From Fomitopsis serialis (lineage: Eukaryota > Basidiomycota > Agaricomycetes > Polyporales > Fomitopsidaceae), in assembly GCF_022376445.1 (NCBI RefSeq), contig NW_025954963.1:1364001-1428000 (forward strand): a stretch of DNA of 64,000 nucleotides. Direction: 5' to 3'. Each line of letters starts with the position of its first letter. Within the stretch, counting starts at the first letter, position 1. Positions 46,562 through 58,194 of this stretch are shown one piece after another. A model generated the notes under the pieces. That model made no database searches. It had not been told where the DNA came from and saw nothing but the letters and a program-made list of their open reading frames with translations. A program made the position numbers and the translations under genes.

Positions 46562-46569
46562 TATATAAA
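46562..46569 (-). promoter_or_regulatory. TATA box of the disordered-protein gene
   Basis: TTTATATA on the minus strand, about 110 bp upstream of the start codon at 46449, is a normal position in this type of genome. Confidence 0.5.
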
Positions 46570-46579
46570 GCCTTTGGGT

Positions 46580-46645
46580 GTGGTCAGCCCCCGAATTTCG
46601 ATTCAACCTGAAGGGCGAATCGAAATTTGGCGGCGGCTGACCACG
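46580..46645. repeat. Imperfect 66 bp palindrome
   Basis: Left arm (GTGGTCAGCC, then CGAATTTCGATTC) and right arm (GAATCGAAATTTGG, then GGCTGACCAC) are inverted copies around a spacer of about 11 nt with small length differences. It lies just upstream of the TATA box of the minus-strand gene. Confidence 0.8.
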
Positions 46646-46829
46646 CTCGTACACTTTATGCTGCACGACCCGTCAGTCATCATCTCTAGATACATTTTCA
46701 TGGAGGACAGTCTCGGACTGCAGTGAAGAGCACCACGTCGCTGCTTCGCATGCAGATGCGCATGAGACTCACCGGGTACCGCGTCCAGTTACTAGTAATA
46801 CACTAGAACTTTCCTTGAAGTTGTGTTCC

Positions 46830-46877
46830 TACATTGATGTTGGGTTTGTACGCCCGTACAAACCCAACATCGATGTA
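46830..46877. repeat. Near-perfect 23 bp inverted repeat
   Basis: 46830-46852 and 46855-46877 are reverse complements with one mismatch and a 2 nt spacer (core GTTGGGTTTGTACG). It could form a strong hairpin or be a paired binding site. Confidence 0.85.
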
Positions 46878-47112
46878 CGGTGAGTTACTCAAAGTGCAGA
46901 TCATGGTTCAAGTTCATTCCTTCGCGTCGCTCTGACTCAGTCGCCGCGCTGTGGTACGTAAGACGCGTCACGGTCCCGTGATCATCGAAAACTCGTCGGA
47001 TCGTCGGATCGGTTCATTTCGGCGAATCAAACTGAATCGCAAACATCGCTTGCGTCTGACTGTTCGCACCGGCCAGTGACTCTGAGCGCACCCAGTTTCT
47101 CTAGGTCCTCAG
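46878..47112. other. Former upstream region of RPN14, ending in the target site
   Basis: Host DNA left of the large transposon, with no gene. Its last five bases (47108-47112, CTCAG) are repeated directly after the transposon at 59074-59078. Confidence 0.7.
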
Positions 47113-47219
47113 TATGGAAACCAAAAGTGAGCAGCCTCGCTTCCTGTCACAGAAGTGACATCTCGTGATCCGTGATCTCGGTTATCGGGTCACGGTTAGG
47201 CGACGCGCCACATCCGACC
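47113..47219 (+). repeat. Left terminal inverted repeat
   Basis: 107 bp identical, as reverse complement, to 58967-59073. It starts TATGGAAACCAAAAGTGAGC and is preceded by the target duplication CTCAG. Confidence 0.97.
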
Positions 47220-48175
47220 ACGCCGCGCCGCGCCACACCCCCGACGCGCGTGCTTCGTTGTCGTTGTCGCCCATAGCGAGCTCCGCCCTAGCACGTACGA
47301 GTTCAGTGCCTAGCACATGTCGAATACACTGAGTACCTGTTCATATGTAAGTGTATCTGTTGTTTGCTACGGGCCTGTGGCACCTACAAGGCAATATTAA
47401 TGAGCCCGGGCCTCACGAGTGACGAGCCGTGGTGCAGCCCTTCAATGGTGCGTGAGGCAACTGAAAGTCAGGATACCATATATTAAGAGCCCTATGTTTG
47501 TCATAATTCGGTGACTGTACCTTAGAAAATAATCCCCCGCCTACAATCATCCACACGAACTTGACCGGCGGCTAGCGCCCGACGAAGCCGCTCAGTCGGA
47601 ATCTCGCAGCGGCGTTACTGACTTGCGGGTCGAATACTGCAGTCTGCCAATCAGACTCATTCTCGCGCGCTGCGCTCTTGAATGGGCGTGCTGACTCCAT
47701 AGACTCGGAGTCTCTGCTTGTGACGAGGTTCAATGGAGACTCACTCGGAGCCATAAGTCCGGGAATTCGACTCGGAGCCTACTAGTAAGGCTCAAACTCG
47801 TTTTATAGTGCCAGTGACTAGTCGACTGGACTTGGAGAATCACGACGCCAATTCGGCTGCATTACAGTAAGCACATAGGTAGTGAGGGAAAGTGTGAGAT
47901 GGAGGATTATCAGCATATGTGGATGCGTGGCAGCGTAGTGATGAATGTAGCGTAGTTCAGAAAGTCGCAGTGATTAAAACTCGATACTACTATGAACATT
48001 AGCACGTCTTGCTGAACGAATGATATACTGCAATGGACGTCCAGGATCCCAAGTCAGTACTTCAAGTGAAACTGGACTGTAACTCGGAGCCAATCATCAT
48101 GACTCACTTACCCGGCGGCCGACGCCCACTTGGTCGCTCGAGAGTCGAAAGCCTTTCTGATGAAGATCTGAAGCT
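47220..48175. other. Non-coding left part of the integrase transposon
   Basis: About 950 bp between the terminal repeat and the alpha-kinase stop codon. The first 60 bp are very GC-rich (CGCGCCGCG-like) and partly mirrored at the right end. No gene was recognised. Confidence 0.5.
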
Positions 48176-50256
48176 TCATAACTCGCCGCAGTCCGGTAGC
48201 TCGAAGTACTTGCAGAAGGTGTTGCAGACGTGGTCGCGCTTGAAGTTGCGGTGTGTATTGGCGAGGTTCCCTTTGCTGAACAATTCGCGGCCAAGGCAGC
48301 TACCAGAGTCCAAATGGCATCAGAATATCGGAAGAGACAGCCAAAACAATTCAAACTTACGGATCTGTGATGATCTGCGGATCCGACAATAGAGTATTGC
48401 CTCCTAATGAGTATCGTCTCTTTGTGAGCTTGTCTGTGTCTACGAAGAAACAACTTGAAGCGATCATGTCTCCGAGGAGTCGTACCTTGGAAGTCAGCAG
48501 TAAAAGCTTGAGTGCTCGTATGCCAATATTGGAAGTGCTGACAGAACGCGAGGAACTCTGCTCGCTTGAAGTTCTGTGGATCCGAGTTGTTCATATCGAT
48601 GAAGCGATGACGAGCTGTGTTATTGTTCATATACTTTCTCCACTCGCCTTCCACCTCTGAATCGATTAGTTCCTCCACCAGATACACGGCCTTGTCCCTG
48701 GGGCGCATGGCACTGTCGGGAACATTTGTAACTGCCAAACCCGTGCGGACGTAACGAAAGCGAGGGATCTCCCAAGGGAATGTTGAGCGGTGCTTGGCCT
48801 CGTACGTGTCAATAAACTCGTAGACGGCCCGGAGAAGTGCGTCTGCCCAAAGCGTAGCAAGCACGTCAGTGACAAGCTGCGCAACATGCTCCGTCAGGAC
48901 TGTGACGTGATCCGAGTCATCTGGCTGGACACTGCTACCAGATGAGATGCTGGTGGCAGTGCTGTTGCGTAGCTGCTTCACTGCAACACGTCCATCAGGC
49001 GAGGAGATGCTGGGTTCGAATGGTGATGGGTTGATACGTCCACGTCGCATCGTCTTGAAAGCGCCAGACTGGACTCGGTGGCCAGTGTTGTAGAACATTG
49101 TTGCTGCGACAGGTTGAGTCTCGCGCATCCAAGTGAGAAACCCACTGGTGTTGGACGTTGCATGCTCGCTAATGAGATCGTTGTACGACCTAACTGGGCA
49201 GTCATAGAACAAAATCGGGACACCAGTTGCACTCACTAGATATTCAGGAATACGTGGTTCAAGATGTGGCAGCAGCATCAGCAAGACAATCACTTTTATC
49301 ATGGCGACAAACATAAAGACTCACAGAAGCCCAATATCTCCTTAGACTGCGGTTCACGTTGACCAGAAAGAGCCCGCTGAATGCGGACTACAGAAGAATT
49401 CGCATCGGGAAGGATGGAGACATCGCGAGAATCATTCAGTGAACCATCAGCGACAGGCGCTCCGAGACGGCGCCGCTTTGCAGCTGACTCCTGTGGCTCC
49501 AGCGTACTAGGCCCGGGCGCATGGTCCAGAGTAACAGGCTGCGGCTCGTACTGTAGCATCCTGTCAGGCTAGCGATGAAATGAACATGTTAGTGACCTAT
49601 TCTGCACAAGAAAGAATCAAATAGATGCAAACCTGCCGATCCGAGGCCTGCGACTCAAATTGCGGGGGCAAGTTATCTCTCTTTCGCTTTTGAAGTGATT
49701 TTGCGAGGGGGCGAGGCCGTGGCTGCGGAGGGCGGGATGGAGCCTGAAGGCGGTTGCCTGGTATGGAGAGCGATGGACTCTGACTCAGTCTCTGAGGGCG
49801 AGCAGTGATTGAAGCGACTACTAGCTCCGTGACTGGCTATACAAACAAGTTAACTTAAGGGAAAAATCAAATGAGAAGGGGGTCTTCGACGAACCTCGTC
49901 CGAGTCACAGTCACCTGGGTCCAGTCCGACATCGGCATCCTCAATGGCAGGTGATAGCTTTGCATGAGTTTTCTTATAGAACTCGGCATCAGAGACGACC
50001 TTGCTGTCAATCACAGCCATGACGATGATCTGCTGAGCTACTTTCTTTGGCTTGCCGTTCGCTTGAACACCACCACAGAGATCCCTGATTGGATGGTCGT
50101 CGTCATCAACGTCACACTGCCTTGAGTTCAATAACGCCCTGATGTGATCTGGCTGAAGGCGATGACCGCGATACTCCTCGAGCCAAACTCCACTGAAAGC
50201 ATGGAGGATGAGGTTCGTCAAATTGTGCTTGTTGACGCTGGAGGGTATATACTGCA
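48176..50256 (-). pseudogene. Alpha-type protein kinase, C-terminal part with the full kinase domain (gene split by element X)
   Basis: Alpha-kinases are atypical Ser/Thr kinases (MHCK/EF2K type). Blocks seen in order: a segment starting YIPSSVNKHN (exon 50256 to about 49890), a basic linker, and then the kinase domain. The domain has GAFKTMRRG, the lysine strand RVAVKQLR, YLVEELIDSEVEGEWRKYMNN, AEFLAFCQHFQYWHTSTQAF and TADFQGGNTLLSDPQIITDP, the last built across an intron with acceptor ATTAG. The final exon gives LGRELFSKGNLANTHRNF and the zinc-type end RDHVCNTFCKYFELPDCGEL, stop at 48176-48178. All expected blocks are present and in frame. Only the N-terminal part of the gene, at 54038-54991, is separated by element X. 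The kinase lies inside an integrase transposon. Whether a shortened kinase is made from an internal start is unknown. Confidence 0.85.
50253..50256. repeat. Target duplication of element X, left copy (TGCA)
   Basis: TGCA directly precedes the first bases of element X. The second copy is at 54038-54041. Confidence 0.7.
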
Positions 50257-53200
50257 TCAGGAACTTGCGCAATCTGTCTGACGGCCATCTCAGAGGCTTC
50301 AGAAGCCTTCAGAAGCCTTCAGATTGCTTCAGATTGCCTCAGAGCATCAGCCCTCATGACCTCGATTTCTTTCGATCCTAACTCATCAGACAGGATCCTC
50401 AGAACGTTCAGACAGCATGTCAGACTACTCAGCTGGTCAGCTCGTTCAGCCAGGACACAAGAAATCAACGAAATCATATATTTTGTATTGTATTCATTGC
50501 TACTGCTGTACAAAAGAACACGAGCTAATCATTATGTATTGTACGCGTGTGCGAGCTACTACTGCCGAGTGGGTTCACACATGTATCGGGCTCACTCCCG
50601 CTCGTCGTGTTCGTACTCGGTGCCCTGGCTCCTTCTCGTGCTGGGGTACAGCACGCTCGTCCTTCACGAGCCTATGCGCGTCGAGCTGGGGCATGCCGGG
50701 CTGTTGCTCGGCGGGCCCTTACATGCCGCGCCGGGTGCCCCGGTGGACCTGTCGCAGTCATGGTCATTTAGCTGGATCGTACCGGGCTTGGCGAACTAGC
50801 CCGCGTCGTACCAGTGCGCGTCAGTTCGAGATCAGTATACATAGGCGGCCGGCTCTTCAATGCTGTTGGGTCCGTGCACAGTATGTTGCATACCTGTTGG
50901 GTTTACGCTAGCGGGCTTGTGTCGTCAGCTGGTCGCACGCCGTCAGGATTCACATGTACTCGCACCTCATCTGCATCAATATCTCGTACTTCGGGCCGTG
51001 CACCTCGTCCCAGTGCTGCACGTCGAGGTGGCGCAGCGTCCGCGGGATGAGAACCGTGCGTGTCGACTATCTGTCGGGCTCGCATGCACCAGGCTTGGTG
51101 AGCTCGCACTCGCTCGTGGATCATTGCTCGGCGGACTTACACGGAGCGGAACTGGGCGGGCTGGCACTCGCTCGGCTCGGGTTCGTCAGGCTGGTGTAAG
51201 TACAGCGGGCGGGCTATGCTCCTCCTCGCCATGTTCGTGCTCGAAGCATATACACTTCTCGAGCTTGCACATGACAGCTACGGCCGAGCATGGCTATATC
51301 CAGGCTCGACCCGGACCGTCCCGGTACAGACCCGCCACAGCGGGTACGGGTGCGGCGCGGGTCAGTGGGTCTGGGGAGTCATGCACGGGTCTGTACGGGC
51401 GAGCGGGACGGTGGGTGAGCGACACGGCAGGTAAGTAGGGCAGCGAGAGGGACACACGTGAGAGGGACGACAGGGAGAGCGAGACAGTGGGCGCAGGACA
51501 CGCAGGCGAGCAGGACGGCGGGCGAGGAGAGCGACAGCGGGTTCAACAACAGGCGAGGAGAGCGGCGGGCGCGTGAAACAGCAGGCGAGTGGAATAGTGG
51601 GTGTGTGAGACGGAAGGCGAGCGGGTGGGCGAGCTAGGGAGAGGGAGAGAGCGAAAGCGGCCGACCGAGTTGGCGAGCGAGCGAGTTGGCAGAAAACCCA
51701 GTAAGGGGATACCGTGGCGTGCCCGTCCTCAACAAGTCGATGCTCGGTGGGCCCTTGCACGCCGAGCTAGCCTTGTTGTACCAGTGCGCGTTGTATCGGT
51801 ATGCACTTGCACTTGTTAAGCAAACGTGCGCCGGGACTGTCTCCGTTGTGTTCGACTCCATCCACTTGTCCTTGGTGGGCATTCTCGGAGTGGAGGTAAA
51901 AAAGCGATGTACTCACCTGATTCATTTGCCCTGCTGGTCACAACCCGCATTCCTCCCTGCATTCTAGCCCTTCGCTAGCCTCCAGCGACGCTCTTCGTGC
52001 GTCGCTGGGGCTCGTTGCAGTCGCATACAGCGCGATCTTGAGCCGCGTAATGGTCCGGCGCACATGGCGTCTCTTGCGGACGGGTCCACAGGTCTGTACT
52101 GGAGGTCGGCGGTGGGCAAGCAAGGGCGAAGCAGAGCGGGCTGACAGTGCTAGTGAAGCTTGAAGCTTGAAGGCGGACTGAGAGTCGAAGTCCAGCGAGC
52201 GCGCGTGACGTGTCGTGGCTGAGGCGCTTAGCACTTGTCGCGAGTCGCAGCCTGTCGCAGCCTCCACGTCGACGCCGACTCCACTTCAACACCGCACGGT
52301 AGCGTCACACTCAAGGCACATGCAGAAAGCGAAGGAGAATCGAGGGTAACACGGAGCTGGGGGGGCATGGAAGGGATAGTAGCAGGGATAGTACAGGTGA
52401 GTGTGTTCTTACCTGTTCGCCCGCCTGCTCCAAGTCGCCAGCCCTCTTACTATGCCCGCCTATCTGCCTACTCGCCCGCGCTCGCCTTCTTGCTGGTTCG
52501 CCCACTCGCGCGTTCTCGCGTGCTCGTCCTTAATCTCTTGGTAGCACACGCGCCTGCCCGTTTGCTCTCGTTCGTCTAGTCTCGCGGCTCGCCTCCCCAC
52601 TAGCTCTCTCATCAACCCGCTCCTGCCCTTCCGCCGTCGTCCTCGATGTCCTGCCCGCACGCACCCGCACGATCCTACCAGCTCGCTCGCCAATTCACCT
52701 CGCTCCGGCTCGTCCGCCCACCCGCCAGTTCACCCGTGCGCACGCTCGTCTGCCCACCCGTGCGCCCGTTCGCCTGCCCACCCTTTCGCCCACTTGTACC
52801 GCTCCCGCTTCCTCTTGTCTGCGCTCCTGCTCGCCCGTTTACCCGTGGATCCATAATCCCGCCTTCACCCGCACGAAACCCGTACCAGCTCAGATGAGTC
52901 TGTACCCGGGCGGGTCATGGGTACGGGTCGAGCTCGGGACACCCATAGATATACCCGTGCTCGGCCCTAGCTGCCGGAGGTTTGTTCTTCAACACCGTTC
53001 GATTTTCATTGACTCATGTCCCGACGCCCACACCTGCAGCGCATCGCTCCCGACACGACTTCTCTCACACCTACTGCCGCGCTCGACACACAATAGGACA
53101 AGTTGAACGAAGGTACGTACGAGTATCGACAACCGTCTTAATCTACTCACAAAGCTCATCTCACAGGCTCTGCTAACGGCTGCGTGCGTGCCCGTACACT

Positions 53201-54037
53201 ACCTCCCACTGTGCGATGTCTCACGGTTAACCAAGACACCGCCCACCACATCTCGACCAGCTACGCGTGAACCACTAGCCTAGCAATTGGCCCGCGTACA
53301 TCACAGCCCACGTTGTCCTTCGACCTCGTGGCGCTGAGCGACTTTATCTACACCCACCCGCCAGTCATCCGAGTCAAACACTGTGTTCCGCCCTCGCGCG
53401 CCCCATCGCCAGCGAACGTATACACATTCCTGCACGGTATGCACTGCCGACTCGCAAACGTGCCGGCCCGCACGCTCGTCCGGTGAATGTTCGCGGCCAG
53501 TGAAGGTGGTAGCTGACGAAAGATGATCTGCGGGTCCCGCCGGCCCATGCGAGTAGGATAGCAAACGAGTATATGGGGTGGCCAAGATAGCAGATGGGGC
53601 AGACGAGACGGCAGACGAGACGGCAGACGGGTCGAGAGAGGGTACATGGGGCGGGCGAGTCAGCAGATGTCACCGGCGAGACGGCGAGACACGAGCGAGG
53701 CGGCAGACAATGTGGGCGGGACAGCAGATGGTGCGAAAGAGTGAATAGATGGTGCGACTCGTGAGCCTGTGTCGACGGCGACCATCTGCTTTAGTGTAGT
53801 TACTCACCATGTATTCTCTACGTACAATGCTCTCTTGTCATCGACATCTACCGGAATTATTGGGAATTGAATAGATGATTTATTATATGGGACAGTCCTA
53901 TACAACCACATTGGCTCATTGAACTATCTGACAAGTCTGAACTATTCTGAGGAATCTGAGCTATCTGGTGCTCTGAGTCACTCTGAGGGGTCTCCGTCAG
54001 TCCCCCAGATGCTCAGAAATTGCCCGATTTGCTGATG
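50257..54037. mobile_element. Element X, copy 2, nested in the alpha-kinase gene
   Basis: The element is 3781 bp long and flanked by TGCA on both sides (50253-50256 and 54038-54041). Removing it with one TGCA restores the coding frame of the kinase gene. Its ends are imperfect inverted repeats (TCAGGAACTTGCGCAAT against TCAGCAAATCGGGCAAT after reversal), followed by CTGACGG and by TCAGA-type repeat arrays. The interior is GC-rich and non-coding, with inverted similarity between the two halves: a GTCTGTACCGG to CGTGCTCGGCCCTAGCTG block occurs near 51250-51330 on one strand and near 52890-52975 on the other. This looks like a non-autonomous foldback-type element. A reverse-oriented partial copy is at 1-1564. 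Confidence 0.85.
50277..50460. repeat. TCAGA subterminal repeat array of element X copy 2
   Basis: CTTCAGA and CCTCAGA units recur about every 10 bp, matching the reverse complement of 1376-1550. Confidence 0.7.
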
Positions 54038-54991
54038 TGCAGTGTCTGGGCGGGCTGTACAACGAGAGATAGGCCGAAAATAGTCAATCATAGGAGACTT
54101 GTCAATCAGTGTATGAACATACCATGATTAGACGTGGGTTCGCACGGCCTTTCTCCTTTGTCACTAGCCGGGCACTCAAGACGACGGTATGTTCTGTGTA
54201 GCCCGCTGACTGTGCGCGCATTCGAAGCATGTCTCGGGTCTCCCGATATTCACTATGGGCCTCAGGATAACACAAGGCGGAGGGCAAGGGAACAGCAAGA
54301 GGGGGCATAATGAAAGGACGTCCTTGCCCAGACGGGCCAGGTGCATGGCCCTGTGGGAAGAGGGGTCGTTGCGATCCAGATGTTTTGCGAGGCGGCGGGA
54401 CAGGCGGCGGCGGCGGCATTGATACACGTGGGAATTCAAGTTGGTGCGACCGCGATAGCGCAACAGGTTGCACGTTCGACTGGTTTCCTGCTCCCAGAGA
54501 TGCAGCCTTGGATGACTACAGTATCAGGGCCTAAAAGAATTTTGTAACATACCTCTTTGTGCAGCTGAGACTTGTTTGCGAATCTGATCATGATTCGCCA
54601 CCGAAACTGGCTGGCCCGATGCTATGTGGTGATATTCATAGAATTTATCAGCCCGTAATCCTGGTGAAGTGAGAGATGGAATTCGGGTACCTTTACTCTG
54701 ACTCGGAGACTGTGACGTCCGAGTCGAGGTTCTCGGGACAGAAATAGACCCAATCTTGCTGCTGTAGTAGCGATAGCAGTCCGGGCAGACACGAATGACT
54801 TGCTTAGTGCTGCTAGTACTCTGTCCTTTCAGATTGACCTTCTTCCTCTGGCTAGAAGGATATTGCCTGTGACAAGCAGCCCTCTCGCATGTAGCCATGG
54901 CATCGCCTGCGACATAGGATGAGCCAGGGTTAAAGGACACACTGGCAATGACCCTTGAGCTTGACGAGTCCGACATGGCATGCCGCGGCAC
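54038..54991 (-). pseudogene. Alpha-type protein kinase, N-terminal part (cut off by element X)
   Basis: The start at 54991 (or the ATG giving MSDSSSSR at 54976) opens a Ser-rich N-terminus, followed by MATCERAACHRQYPSSQRKK and VIRVCPDCYRYYSSK. The paired cysteines suggest a small zinc-binding module, as in N-termini of Agaricomycete alpha-kinases. After an intron (near 54515-54550) a Pro-rich linker follows, then helical sequence (SEYRETRDMLRMRAQSAGYT). The intron 54055-54122 leads to a 17 nt exon start (PAQTL) that ends exactly at element X. The frame continues at 50256 with YIPSSVNKHN once the element and one TGCA are removed. So this is the 5' half of the kinase gene, now without its kinase domain. 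Confidence 0.8.
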
Positions 54992-55263
54992 CAGCCAGCA
55001 GTCCTACGGTAGAGTACCAAAGTTAAGACCCGAATGAAAGCGAAGCAGGACTCAATGATGCGGGTGGATGAGCAAGGACTGGCGAGCTGGTCGCGGTCGC
55101 AGTAGTGGATGGACCGTTATGGCAATAGGCTGGCAATCCGCAGTCTTTCCCTCAATGCATTTTGCCGACTCAAGATCAGTCAACACGAACTACTTTTCAC
55201 ATCTATAGTGGCAGAATTGCTGGTATAGTTGCGAGTACGTATGAGCTAGTCCAATCCTACTAA
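54992..55263. other. Spacer between integrase and alpha-kinase genes
   Basis: About 270 bp between the integrase stop and the kinase start, with the genes in tandem on the minus strand. It holds the original kinase promoter. No other feature was seen. Confidence 0.5.
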
Positions 55264-57160
55264 TCAGAAGAAGTCCAACCCAATCCCATGACTATCGGAA
55301 TCATCGACGGCCTCCGTGTCAGAGATATCAACAAACAAGTCGGCCTCCGACTCGGCGTCGCTCTGCTCTACTTGCTCTGAGGGAATAACTACATCTCCAA
55401 TACACTGGCGAGCGAATGGAACATCAAGGTTAGCTGGCATACACATTTCGTAACCAGATTCTTCAGGCGTGTGATGAGCCTGCTGAGTATCGCTTGTTTC
55501 GTCAAGCATGTTCTGAAATGCGACATCAGCGGGCATACTGCGCAGACCTGCAAGGATGCGCCGGTAGATGTCCCAGGCAGTGTCAAATTGGGGTTCCGGA
55601 CGGCCAATAGCCGTCCACACAGCATTGGCACGCAGCGCAAACTCGTCTGGGACAAGCTTGAAGACGGGATCATCCCGAGGGGCATATATAGCCTCTATCT
55701 CATCAAAGAGCTCATCAGAGACAGGTATCTAGTATGTCGCTCAGCTACTATCAAAAGTAACAGAGCAATAGACAAGACGAGCCTTGTAATCGGCCGCATT
55801 GAATTTGTGCGGCTTCTGCATCACGAGCATTGGGATACCATTTGGAAGGACCTTCTTGCGGTCTGCACGTCGCTTCGTCCAGTTCTGGAGATGGACCCAG
55901 GCATCCGTCTCACGCTGGAGATATGGTATGAAGACGTATCGGAATGTCAACCTTTAACAAGACTTAGGAAGGCCAGCAGTAAGGTCAAGGTGTATCTGGC
56001 TTACATCTCAAGCGGATCTCCAATGTCGTACCACCCTTGTTCGACTCCATCATCGATCATCTGCTCGAATCCGGAAATGAATGACCGACGAAACAATGAC
56101 CAGAAGATCTCAGGTTTGATGTTCCCGTGCTTGCGAAAGAAGCGGTGCTGAATGGAACCAGAGAGCGCAGCATCGAGCCTGTGGCGCAGAGCTGTCTGCG
56201 CATAGGCAACTCCGAAGTTTTCTGTACCGGGATCACTCTGAGTTGTGAGCGGAATTCCTAGTGGCCGGTGAATATTGAGTGAACTACGTATGCATGTCGC
56301 TATCCGCGGAACCTCATACCTTGTAGTTTGCGCCCAGCATCCAGATGATACCTCGTGATCAGAGTAGGATTCTTGACCGTCCACCACACCCGGCACCAAT
56401 GCGTAACCCCAGGAAATGGATCGAGCCCAACGTGCCAAAAGAGGCCGTGGCGCTTGAGCTTCTCATGCTGGTCAATACACCACATGTCGTGGACACCCGC
56501 TGCAACAAATTGGCGGCGCGTGAACTTGCGAAAGCGCCTCGCCGCAACTGCCTCAGGCTCTGTAAGCCGCAGGTACTCAAGGACGACTGGCCTTCGATTA
56601 ATTAGTGCTGCGCACCCACAGAACTTGAACTGCATCTGAGAATGGTACTCACTTGGAGACGCGAATCTTCTCATTGTGCCGCAGCACCTTCCGGAGTCGG
56701 TCTGCTCCCATGTTTGGGAACTGCTTCTTGATCGCCTGCACATGGGTATGGATGCTTTCGACGGTGTGTCCCTGCTTACAAGTGCTCCGGATGCCCCATG
56801 CTTTGCGGCGGCGGCGGATAGTCCACACACTGAAGACCGGGTCCGCGACTCAGGTAGGCTGACGCGAGGCCTAGGGTTGCATAGACTCACGTTATGCCAT
56901 AGCTCTCCTTGTCGAAGTGATCCATCACATGTGCAGCAATGTCAACGTCGGACATGCCGAGATGCCAGTAAAAATCAAAAACAGGTCGGAGCTCTTCATC
57001 TGGCGCTGCTACGAGTAGTAATCAGGGTGAATTGCGAGCCGCAGCGGTGAATGTACAACATACGGCAAGGAAGGTGCTGGTTGATCTGCTTCGTTGGACC
57101 TTGAGCTAAAGTGTCCTTGGGTGGAACAGGCACCGGCGCTGTATGTGGCCAGTGCGGCAG
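55264..57160 (-). CDS. Integrase-core DDE transposase
   Basis: This is the putative mobility enzyme of the surrounding element. The N-terminal exons encode PDEELRPVFDFYWHLGMSD and MDHFDKESYGIT, then a helix-turn-helix-like part whose frame reads HVQAIKKQFPNMGADRLRK. The integrase core follows: FTRRQFVAAGVHDMWCIDQH with the first catalytic Asp, WHVGLDPFPG, VWWTVKNPTLITRYHLDA, then TQSDPGTENFGVAYAQTALR with the second Asp. The third acidic residue lies in the block KHGNIKPEIFWSLFRRSF. Later blocks are FIPYLQRETDAWVHLQNWTKRRADRKKVLPNGIP and an acidic tail ending GIGLDFF at 55264. I recognise this as the integrase-core transposase common in Agaricomycetes. Several short introns are present. The exact start is uncertain, because the first exon seems to begin upstream of 57110. 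No inactivating break was seen in the catalytic core. Confidence 0.85.
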
Positions 57161-58190
57161 TCAGCTACAGCGACCACTGATGTATTAAGGAATCACGGAC
57201 GGAGCGATGCGGCAGTGTGCGAAAGTTTCGGTTTTGTTCTCTTGCGCCTCGAAGCAGGCATACTAGTGAATCGCCACCCAAGGACACAACGAGACAGTTG
57301 CCCGATGCTCAGAGCGGACAAATGGAGACACTGACGATGGTTGCAGTCCAAGTGCAACGCGCCCATGAATTGCCGCGCATGAATAAACCGCACGTGCGCA
57401 AACTTTTATTACCAGTCCTTCATTATTTCTTGCTGCTAGAAGCGGCGATGCCACTCTTAATACTCAAGCGATGCAGGCAAGCCCTGCCACGGCATAATTT
57501 CAATTCAGCTATTGTTTGTCGTGATGTATCCTACAATGATTCATACCGCTGGTTGCACGTATTACGACTAGTGATCAGCAGGGCGAGCTACTCAGCCTGC
57601 CTGCATCCGCCTGCTCCCCGCCAACCTCCATAAGCAGATCTTGTGGTCTGCATGGAGGCCGAGAACGAGGCGTTGCCAATCCAGTGCGCAGGCTCCTGCA
57701 CCGCAGCAGGTGAGAGTGGATGCAAGACCTTGCGGACACACCTAGGCGGCATGCTTGAACCCGGGCACGGAAAGGTCAATTCGGAGTGCTTTGAAAGTGG
57801 CATTGATATCTTCTTGAAGGTCGAGATGCACTCTACAAACTGCTGGCGCGTAGATCAATAAAGTGGCAGACACTTAGGAAGAACGAGGAACGAGGACCAA
57901 TCTCGTAGAATGGGACCAACTGGACGATGGAACGACTGGGGCTGGGCCGCCATCGCCACATCGTCTAGCAGAATATCATCTGCGCAATATGAGTGTGATG
58001 ACATAGCATGCAGTGACATCGGCGTCTTGCATGCACATCCGCCAGGCAACCGGCGCGAGGCGGACGCCTGCCGTGTTCGAGCGAACGAGCCTGGCGACCG
58101 TAAGAATCCACAGGTTCGCCCCGCAGCCTCTGAGCAGGGCGGTTATCTATGTCTGAAACAGCAGGCACAATATCACTAGTGACATGTCCC
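57161..58190. other. Gene-poor right interior of the integrase transposon
   Basis: About 1 kb. I see only short, unconvincing frames. The part next to 58190 may contain the 3' exons of the HSF-like gene. Confidence 0.4.
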
Positions 58191-58194
58191 GTAC

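Noticed and set aside
48097..49314. A single 405-residue frame as one exon of the kinase
   Set aside because: The kinase motifs in its last third appear only after splicing two introns. The unspliced tail is not protein-like, so the true end is the stop at 48176.
50319..53700. Many open frames inside element X, including ones of 192, 132 and 114 residues
   Set aside because: No domain, start context or intron structure was found. The matching frames in copy 1 differ in length and carry no conserved reading frame.
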